Source: Cryptomeria japonica (lineage: Eukaryota > Streptophyta > Pinopsida > Cupressales > Cupressaceae). Taken from it: a DNA stretch of 64,000 nucleotides. Location of the stretch: the NCBI RefSeq assembly GCF_030272615.1, contig NC_081406.1:462050072-462114071 (forward strand), given 5' to 3'. The translations under genes and the position numbers were made by a program. A model generated the notes under the pieces. It searched no databases, was not told the DNA's origin, and worked only from the letters and a program-made list of their open reading frames with translations. Shown in pieces: positions 55,939-64,000 of this stretch. The stretch's first letter is position 1. Every line of letters starts with the position of its first letter.

Positions 55939-57240
55939 TATGGTCCAACTAATTTGATAAAAAAAAGAGAGTTGTGGCAGAATATAACGAATACTATTCA
56001 ATATCATGGAAATTCAATTTTGATATTTGGAAGGGATTTCAATGCAACTCTTGAGGTTGTAGACAAGAGAGAAGGCGAGGTATGTTTTGGGAAGATCCAA
56101 ATAGATTTTCAGAATTTTGTTGCTAATAGTGGTTTTCTAGAGGTCAAATATAATTTTGTTACTAATAGTGGTTTACCAAAAGTCAAATATAACAAGGGTG
56201 ATTTTACATGGACTAATAGGAGGAAAGGCTTCTTGAATATTGTTGAAAAGTTTGATTGTTTATTTCTTCCAAGGAAGTTGGCTGATCTTCCTATGATTTT
56301 TGAGGTAATGATCCTTCCCTACTTGGGTTTAGATCATTATCCAATCTCCCTCTTCCTTCAGAGAAAATCCAATCTCATTAAGGTTCCCTTCTAAATTTGA
56401 GAATACATGGCTTTGAGCTAATAGGTACAAAGACAAGATAAAACAGTAGTGGTTGAACACCCCTGTTCAAGAAGGTAATTAAGCTTTTATCTTTTTCAAA
56501 AGACTTCAATACATTACATCATTTTTGAAACAATTTATTCGATCTCATTTCAAAGATACCCTTGTTGAGAAACTTTGTCTTGATAAAAAAATTGAAAAAT
56601 TGGAAAACAAATTTATACATAAAGGTATCAAAGAAGTGGATTTTGTTGCAGAAAAAATGTTAAATTCTCAATATTTAGAGGTTTTTGCTAGGGAGGAGAT
56701 TTTTTGAAGATAGAAGTTGAGAGAGAATTGGTTGAAAGAAGGTGACCAAAACACAAATTCTTTTCATAACTCAGTGAAAGCAAGAAGGTCATGTAATATT
56801 ATTCACACCACTAAGAATATTGAAGGAGATTGGTTGGTTAATACTGAAGATGTCAATAATGAGGTGGTGAGTTTCTTTAAAAATATTTTATCTAGAAATG
56901 GAATTATAGAGTTAAGGGATTTTGGGGATATTTTGGAAGTTATCCTTTATTTGGATCCTGGAGAAAAAAATTCTATGCTTCAAGCCTCAATAGTTTGGAG
57001 AAAGTCAAGTGGACCCTTTTTTCTATGGATGGGGATAAAGCCCTTGGTCTAGATGGCTTTTTGTCTTTGTTTTCCCTAAATTTTGGGATCTTTTGAAGGA
57101 GATTTTATCGGGGGGGGGGTTTGAAGAGACTAGAGCATTATTTTTATGTTGAAGGATTTCGATAATACTATGATCACCATTATTTGAAAGAAGGAGAATG
57201 TATCATCATTTGATGATGTCATGCTGATCTCACCATGTAT
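55939..57240 (+). pseudogene. LINE ORF2, endonuclease remainder and 5' part of reverse transcriptase
   Basis: Starts YGPTNLIKKRELWQNI, then SILIFGRDFNATLEVVDKRE (the GDFN catalytic motif, with Arg where Gly-Gly is usual), GDFTWTNRR, and YLGLDHYPISLFL (the SDHxPI motif with Leu for Ser). A 39-bp tandem duplication (56112-56190) repeats the FVANSGFLEVKYN segment. The region to 56710 matches the linker before RT (IKQWW, SHFKDTLVEKL, IEKLENK), and NWLKEGDQNTNSFHNSVKAR is the conserved WxxxGDxNTKFFH element. RT begins near 57000 and is cut at about 57236, at the point corresponding to FDDFRPISLCN, where the microsatellite starts. Confidence 0.8.
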
Positions 57241-57380
57241 GCATGTATGTATGCATGTATGTATGTATGTATGTATGTATACATATATATGTATATATCT
57301 ACATACAAACATATATATAGATACATACATATATACATACATACATATACATATACATGTATATGTACATGTACATATAG

Positions 57381-57414
<34 letters not shown>

Positions 57415-57468
57415 CTACATATGCATGTACATATAGACATATACATGTACATGTGCATGTACATATAG

Positions 57469-57504
<36 letters not shown>

Positions 57505-57505
57505 G
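57235..57505. repeat. Compound microsatellite (ATGT/ACAT/CATATA)n
   Basis: Changes from atgtatgt to acatacat and catatacata over 270 bp, joining the broken LINE directly to dispersed repeat copy 2. Apparent Met/Tyr/Ile/His frames are artefacts. Confidence 0.98.
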
Positions 57506-58105
57506 AAAGATGTTTAAAAAGAAACCTTAATTACTTAAGATAATATTTAATTATTTTAATTTTTAAAATTTAATTTAAATTTAACAAAAAAAAATTGAAA
57601 AATAATTATATGTAGTTTTGAAAGTTGTTTATAAAAGAAACTTCACATAATATAAAAGAAAAAATGACCTTGTTGAATAGAGAAGATTAATATTTGCAAC
57701 ATACATATATCTAAGTGTATTCTTAATATTTCGACACTATGTTGCTTCATATTCCAAATAGGCTATATGGATTGTGTTAATTTAAACATGGGCTATAAAA
57801 TAAACCACAATAAAATTAATGGTTTGAAATTATGCTGACGAATACAACAAAACACTACTAATTCTACCTAATCATAACTCTAAATACATATTATAACACT
57901 ATTGGTAGGAGCTTGACGCATTGATTCTCTTATTTCTGTAATGTCATTCAGAAGATGCTTCATACATTCCATCTCTTGAATTAAAATAGTTAGAAAAAAT
58001 TCAAATTTTTTTATTTATGTAAAGTTGGAAATTCTTTTCTTTATGAAAATGTAAATTATTTTTTTTATTCTTTCTTTATGAAACAATGGACACAATGCAT
58101 CATGT
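57505..58105. repeat. Microsatellite-linked dispersed repeat, copy 2
   Basis: About 600 bp aligning with 39210-39810, from gaaagatgttt to aatgcatcatgtt. The left inverted-repeat arm is present at 57895-57937 (aacactattggtaggagctt). The right arm is only partly present at 58079-58105 because the outer bases differ. Both copies are preceded by CATA-type microsatellite, so that part seems linked to the family. Confidence 0.88.
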
Positions 58106-58928
58106 TTTATATAGCAACATTATCATATCATTTGCAATTGCATTTTAGATACATTACATTTAGGTTCAATACATTATAAATACTAATGTAAGTTTAATAA
58201 AATCCCATTCAAACATTAGTATCTCATGTAGTGTTGCAATCATTAATAATCACACCACTCAATTTAAAACATTTAAAAATAATATCATTACCTTGTTAGA
58301 TAATTGCATCTTTATTTGCATTTTAGGTTCATTATATCTTAGTTGCATGAAATAGGATCCCATTCAAACATTAATTTTCTACACGAATGGTCATGTAAGT
58401 CATCAATCGACCACACTATTTTGGTTTGTTATGTTTTTAGTGGTTAAATAAGGGTTTTCATTACATTACACAAAACATTAGTGCATTTTGCATTCATTTA
58501 GTTGCATACCATTTAGTTATCACATACATTATAGATACATTCTTTCGCTTATCATTTTAGGTGCATTTCATTGTTAGAAGCATTTATTATATCTCATTTT
58601 AATTTATCACATAACTACATATCACATATATACATATCACACTCATCGACATTACACCATAACATAAGCATTATGATGAAAAAAATAAAAAATGGCATAT
58701 CATATAGGCATACATCATACACATGCATCCTGCATCCAGAAACATGTTAACGACATCATAAAAAACACATCCATACATACATTTTATGATCATACATATT
58801 GCATCATAGTCAGATCATGTGCATCATCATATCATAAAATCATCATCTATTGCAAAGTCAAACAATAATCAAAGTCCATGAGAGTCCATAATAAAGTCCA
58901 AATATTTGTATACACTGCCAAAATCACA

Positions 58929-58932
<4 letters not shown>
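58106..58932. other. CAT-rich low-complexity DNA downstream of the antisense PMD gene
   Basis: Dominated by catac, cattta and tcatcat words, strongest at 58560-58870. It is the complement-type counterpart of the ATG-rich block at 21.1-21.5 kb. No gene. Confidence 0.5.

Positions 58933-59022
<90 letters not shown>
58933..59022. repeat. (AT)n microsatellite, 45 units
   Basis: Uninterrupted AT dinucleotide for 90 bp. Confidence 0.99.
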
Positions 59023-59025
<3 letters not shown>

Positions 59026-59099
59026 AAAAATATGAATGTGTCAAATCAGAGTACAATGATATAATTCCCGAAGGGTAAAAAATGTTCTATCACATACAT

Positions 59100-60990
59100 C
59101 TACATCAATAGCATGTGCTCTCTCAATCACTCGCCCCTGTTGTTGAACCTAAGGGCCCACCTAGAGGTCATGGTGCCCTCATCCCTATAGAATCGCTTGA
59201 ATGATAGGTCTATGTCCTGTGAGACTGGGTGCTCTCTACGTACAAAGGTACTTACTGGTCTCCTATCATGACTTGATAGTACAAATCCCTGTAGTACTAA
59301 GCCTCACAAGATAATCTCTTTGCACATTGTTGTCCTCCAACGACATCAAAAAACACTTGTTTGAGACCCACTAGCTCCAACATTCATCGGTCCACATCTC
59401 TCTCACCCTACAACCTCACCACATCAGCCTCTTCCCTACTCAACTGGGAGCGGAGTGTCTCTAGATCCTCATCCATCCTCTCTAACTTTGCCATTTTCTG
59501 TGACATGGCCTCTCCACTCCTCGCCTTCTCTAGGAGTTGCTTGGTCTTTTCCTTGTTCCTCTACATGTTGTCCTTGTTCATCATGGTAGTCTAAAGATCC
59601 TCTCTTAGAGCATCGACCTCCCTCCTCAGTCGGTCCACCTCCACCTGCATGTTATTGGCTCAAGCCCTCTTAATCCCTAGCTCCCCCTCAAATCTCTGAG
59701 ACCTCTCCCTCGCGACATCCCTCCCTTGTAGTTCCTCCTCCAACCTCTGCTCCCTCTCCCTGACCAGCATGTTATACTCTATCTAAGAGATGCAACATGC
59801 CTACAATGACACCTATCCCTCTACCTACTAGGATTGTCCGCCCTCATCATTGTGTACCTTTATTCTTCGTATATCCATGGGATCCAACCTATCCTCCCCT
59901 CCCTCCTCCTCTATCCTCATCCCACCAATCTGTGTTTCTGGTGGTTGAACCTGTAGTGATCCCCCCCACTCGAGGTACTTGTTTTCCCCTCCTTTGTAGA
60001 ACATTTCTCTGTTCCCTAACTCTCTATACTCCCCCTCCTACTACTGCTCTATATGCAGGCCCATTTTTCTCTTCACCTACTACCTCGTCAACTAAGGGTT
60101 GTAGTTCATCCTCCTCCAAGACCCTGGGTATATTCAGCCACACTGGTCTGTGGGCCTCCCACCAATAAGTGTATGCACATGTGCATCATGGATCCTCCTA
60201 TCCTGAACTCCCATTGGCCTCGTCACTACAATATGCTCCCAAGCCTTTACGTGTAGCAGTGTGATCCATGTGTCAAGGTTCCTATAACCTCAATATACAC
60301 AAAGATGAATTTCATGGAATAGCTAACCAAGCATCACTGCCTCCCATGTATAGGTCACGTAGTCTTCCACCATACAGTACACACAATGAGCCCAACCAAT
60401 GGAAAATCCATGCCTGTTGAGGTTTGGCATAATCCATCCACTGAACAATCCACATATAAATAATACCAAACAAGGGATATGTTGTATCTACATCACCCCC
60501 CAAGGTGCATCTGTGTACCCTCCATTGACAGTGCATCATACTCACACACCTGGCGTAGGTAGTATTCCCCTCATCTAGTCTATACTCGGGGACTATGCCT
60601 CTGATGGGGATATTCAAGATCCTCTAGACATCTAATAATATGATCATTGCCACCCCAATCGACAGATGGAACATGCATGTCTGGTTGTCCCAGCACTCTA
60701 TGAGTGTTGTCATCATTGTAGTATGTGCTCTGATCCACAACCATCTCCCCACAAACCTCATGCCTATTGTGCTTAGAATCTCCCTCAGATTCTCCCTAAG
60801 TCATTTATATAGCCTCATCATCAAAGGCCAGTTCTCTTGTGATGTGAGCGGTCCCGCCTTCTCCTGCAACCAAGTAATTCACCTCATTAGCCTATTTATT
60901 TTGTCTTGTTATAGTCTATTCTATCTTATTTATATCCTATCCCATCTATGGGGCATGTGTGGACCCCCTTGAACCCCTTTGAGTCTTTCC
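59100..60990 (-). pseudogene. Plant mobile domain (PMD) gene, antisense, second element
   Basis: On the minus strand, from about 60860: LREILSTIGMRFVGRWLWIR, LIECWDNQTCMFHLSIGVAM, IILLDV, a stop, RILNIPIRGIVPEYRLDEGN and, in an open stretch 60617-60312, RCVSMMHCQWRVHRC, YAKPQQAWIFHWLGSLCVLY. These follow PMD proteins (LxxRWRxETxTFHLPxGEMTITLxDVxxILxIPIxGxxPxYDLDE). The C-terminal region (59100-59800) is pyrimidine-rich on the plus strand and reads as Arg/Glu/Leu-rich coiled coil on the minus strand. It lies antisense upstream of a polypurine tract and LTR, the same position as the 22.5-24.1 kb copy, but the two differ greatly in sequence. Confidence 0.72.
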
Positions 60991-61735
60991 CCATCCCCTG
61001 TTTTCCTCTCCCTATCCTTCCCAATGGAAATGCCAATCCCCCCAATGAAGACATCGAACCCATGGCGCATGCGTCATGCCACATGCAGAGACATTGAAAT
61101 ATAGTCTCCACCCCCATTTACTCCCCTTGCCGCAGACTGGCGTCTGCATGGACGTTAATTCAGCCACGCAAGTGGTGTTCCCCTTCCAACCCCTCTTCAA
61201 TTCCTACATAGGCATTAAAAACCTACAAAAATGTCAATCCCTATGTGGATATGTTGAAATGATGATCAATGTCTCTACCCTACCCACTTGCTAATCTCAT
61301 TTAATACCCTAATACATTCCCTACCTACTAAATCAAAAAGTGGGGTCTTGGTACATACCTATGGGCCATACTCGGTTGGTCGCTCATGTCGTCTAACCCT
61401 CTTTGCACGGTGCTCATGGTGTGGGATGTGGTCCATCTTACTCCTAAGCCTCTGTGCTCTCCAAGTCTTGTAAATGTGTATTTGACAATGACCCTTCCTT
61501 GGACCTTGTGTGGCTTATATAGGGCCCTGCATGGCCCCATTTTCTCATACTTCTTCCATCTTACTCATTTTCTCTCATTCTTTCTTTTCCTTTCTCGCCT
61601 TCTCTTCTGTTTTGCTCATTTTCTTCATTTTTTGATAATTTCCCCAAAAATTCTCGAGGGGGCATATACCACCCACGTCTTCATGTTGGGGCACCGTTTT
61701 CTTTTCTTTTACCCATCGCCTATTTTGCCACTGCG
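60991..61735 (-). promoter_or_regulatory. 5' flank of the antisense PMD gene with a TATA-like box
   Basis: On the minus strand ccctatataagcca (61511-61524) is a good plant TATA box about 650 bp ahead of the PMD reading. The flank is C/T-rich on the plus strand and contains short inverted words (ggcgcatgcgtcatgcc). This suggests the antisense gene had its own promoter separate from the LTR. No expression evidence is available. Confidence 0.45.
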
Positions 61736-61751
61736 TAAAAGAGGGGCAAAA
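61736..61751 (+). promoter_or_regulatory. 3' polypurine tract of the second PMD-carrying element
   Basis: aaaagaggggcaaaa lies directly before the LTR start tgtagacgtctaaaat, matching aaagaggggcaaga before tgtagataccta at 25294. Confidence 0.7.
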
Positions 61752-62935
61752 TGTAGACGTCTAAAATAAATTAAATATTTAATTAATTTATCCTTCCTGC
61801 TAGTTAATCAACTTAATTATGTTATCCTTTATTCTTCTTAGTATTAATTAAATCTAATTTAGTTAATTATGTCACTATAGTCCAATAATTGATTTATTAA
61901 ATAAATCAATTATTCCCTATTCTTCTAAAGTCCTCAAAATTAATTAATTCTTCTAAATTCCCTTTAATTAAATTAATTAACTAATCATGTGACTCCTACA
62001 AACTACTTACCTCTAATCCTCACTTATCCTAATTAATTCTTATAGAAGCTCACTTAACATTATTTCCTAGTTTTTATTTCCTCCACTCATTCTCTCTTCT
62101 CTTGTCAAGTCTTCCTACTTCCCCACTTGTCTTCTAATCCCTTATTAATTTTCCCAATCAACCTCTCTAATAATTTTATAGTGGCTAATCCTCATGATTA
62201 GCCACAAAATCAACCAATTTCCATAAATGGCTTGTCCCCTCTCAACCCCCAACCTTAGATGCACCAACTTTGGTCATTTCAAGTATTTGAAAATCTCTCA
62301 TTCTCCCATGCACTCTCATCTTTCCAAGGAATTTTTAATTCCTTTTCCCATTTCTTTCCCCATACATCTCATTATTTGGGAATTTTAAATTCCCTTGTCC
62401 TCCCCTCAGGAATTTTTAATTCTTTTATGTCTTCCCCATGTACATTGTGGAGTGTGGAGACAAGAAATGCCTATATGGAAAATCTCTTGGTCTCCACACC
62501 ATGTCCCTTCAATCCATGTCCCCACCTTGTTTCAATCTCCACCCTTGATCTACTTTCAATCTCAACCATCTTCAAATTGATAAATTGGGGTCTCCTCCCC
62601 TTCATTTCTCATCTCATTTTCAAGTAATCTTATGCTGCTCATCTAGCTTTTGAATTCCATCTTGTGCATCCATACTATAGGTAATTTTAGTTATTACCCA
62701 CATCCTTCATCCATCTTTGCAATCACCCACTTATCATATCAATCCATCCAATTTATTGTGCATTGGAGAGAAACGACATTCAATCAAATGAGCATATCCA
62801 ATCAAGTGGAGCACTTGGGTGTATTTTCACTTCATCATTTGCTCAATCCGAAGGAGAAGGTAATGACAAGGTATAATGGTTTTGATTATATGTTTTTAAT
62901 ACTCCATTTGATTTACTAACCATTGTATACATTTA
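61752..62935 (+). repeat. 3' LTR of the second PMD-carrying element
   Basis: Starts tgtagacgtctaaaataaat and continues with taattaatt-rich sequence, like the LTR at 25294. The interior has recurring phrases gaatttttaattc (62330-62420). The right end is not defined, because no second LTR is in the window; I place it provisionally before 62940. Confidence 0.5.
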
Positions 62936-64000
62936 TTTGGCTTTTCACCCTCTTTAGGATTGTGTGCATAGTTCTTTTGTTCATAATGAGTCTGATGTAC
63001 CTAGGGTTTTAGTTCATGGAGACAATTGAGAGGTGGACCTTATTGTGGGACTTATTATTGAAATAACATGAGATGATGGATTGTGTAGTATTAGTATGTG
63101 TAGTTTTCCCTGATTCCTAAGTGCTTGTGAGCGCTTGGGATAAGTTGGAGGAATGGGACCATCCATGGATTGTCAATGTTAGTGGACTCCTCATCTACAT
63201 GAGAGGATCTCCTAAACTTGTTTGAGTTGCTGGAGATATGCTTGATACTTTTCCATTGATCTCCTTATAATCTATCCCTAATAGATATTGATTAGAGACC
63301 CTATTGTGACCTCATGATTGAGTATCATTCTTATCATGGATAGTGCATTTCTTACTCATATGCTATGTTGTGGTGTATATTCTCTATGTATGGTATGAAT
63401 GATTAGCCTATTGTCTATTGTTGACTTGCTTGAGTGTTTGGTCCTTGTGACTATCTCCATGAGCACAAGGGGTGGACCTAAGGTTACGACATGGTCGGGT
63501 GGCATTTCACATCACCATTGGGGACTAATGGACATGTTTGTGAGAACCTTGAAGAGCTTCTTCACCTTTCCAATTACTCGTTCTTCCCCTTTCTGCATTT
63601 TTGGTTGTATAAGTAAATATAAATTGATTTAATCATTGTAATAATTGGAAAACCATATATTAAAAACACTTTATATGGAGGATGATTTAATGTAAACATA
63701 TTGATATGATTAGAGTAGGCTTTAGTAGAACGATGTTGAAACTAACTACCACACACGATTATGTATGCTTCTCACTTGTCTCTATATTAATATGTTATCA
63801 CAGGAACACTTCAATTGGTGCATTAAAATGAACATAGACTATCTAGTGTAGACTTGGAGATTGATTTAGTCATCTCCCAGTGTCAGCTTGTGTTGACATC
63901 TATTTGGGTTGCATTGTAGGTAATGATGTCTTGGAACCCTTAGAGGTATCTTGTCTTAAATTAAAGTGATTTAGATAGCATAGATGGGGTTATTAAATAT
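62936..64000. other. No recognisable gene
   Basis: Less AT-rich unassigned DNA to the window edge. It may be the rest of the LTR or flanking DNA. Short open stretches have no recognisable domain. Confidence 0.4.

Noticed and set aside
57130-57502. Several overlapping Met/Tyr/Ile/His-rich frames
   Set aside because: Microsatellite artefacts on both strands.
58878-59078. Frame with a long Ile-Tyr run
   Set aside because: Translation of the AT dinucleotide repeat.
1-64000. CRISPR arrays, bacterial operons, tRNA genes, organelle DNA
   Set aside because: No regularly spaced short palindromic repeats, no ribosome-binding-site-led gene runs, no cloverleaf that I could trace, and no run of chloroplast or mitochondrial genes.

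Overview
This is a window of plant nuclear DNA with no intact protein-coding gene that I can defend. It is AT-rich, lacks any prokaryotic gene layout, and is packed with decayed retrotransposons, long microsatellites and relics of typical land-plant families (DRM methyltransferase, PPR protein, UDP-glycosyltransferase, plant mobile domain). The density of old, nested, slowly removed LTR elements suggests a large seed-plant genome, and a conifer or other gymnosperm is my best guess. That assignment is inference, because nothing here identifies a species.

Layout. 1-1215: a large inverted repeat whose two arms (about 545 bp each, roughly 95% alike by eye) both carry the same fragment of a DRM-type de novo DNA methyltransferase gene. 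1.2-9.4 kb: mostly anonymous DNA with a direct repeat, a PPR relic, a 5S rRNA-derived sequence (possible Cassandra-type TRIM), a LINE RNase H relic and a UDP-glycosyltransferase pseudogene on the minus strand. 9.4-15.9 kb: a 5'-truncated Ty3/gypsy element of Athila/Tat type (element 1) with reverse transcriptase, RNase H, integrase, an extra sense ORF and a 3' LTR. 15.9-18.7 kb: a second, related transposon ORF split by a probable solo LTR. 18.7-26.1 kb: a gypsy gag-protease relic, then two plant-mobile-domain (PMD) gene copies facing each other, the second lying antisense just upstream of a polypurine tract and 3' LTR. 26-37 kb: largely unassigned, with a PPR relic, duplicated blocks and a cluster of short motifs around two CACGTG boxes. 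37-41.4 kb: a gypsy primer-binding-site and gag relic, a microsatellite-linked repeat of about 610 bp, a GA tract and a coiled-coil ORF relic on the minus strand. 42.4-57.2 kb: an old L1-type LINE whose endonuclease domain is interrupted by a nearly complete Athila-like element (element 2; 5-bp target duplication, two LTRs, primer binding site, gag-pol, extra ORF, polypurine tract). 57.2-58.1 kb: microsatellite and second copy of the 610-bp repeat. 58.1-64 kb: another element with an antisense PMD gene, its own TATA-like promoter, a polypurine tract and a 3' LTR.

The most interesting points are: (1) the DRM palindrome, a natural hairpin template aimed at a component of the RNA-directed DNA methylation machinery; (2) an extra ORF of about 830 codons shared by two independent Athila-like elements, each preceded by an internal copy of the polypurine tract; (3) damage in element 2 that consists of nonsense changes with no frameshift, many fitting cytosine deamination; (4) a repeat family of about 610 bp attached to long CATA-type microsatellites, with an inverted-repeat end; and (5) repeated antisense capture of PMD genes next to the 3' LTR.
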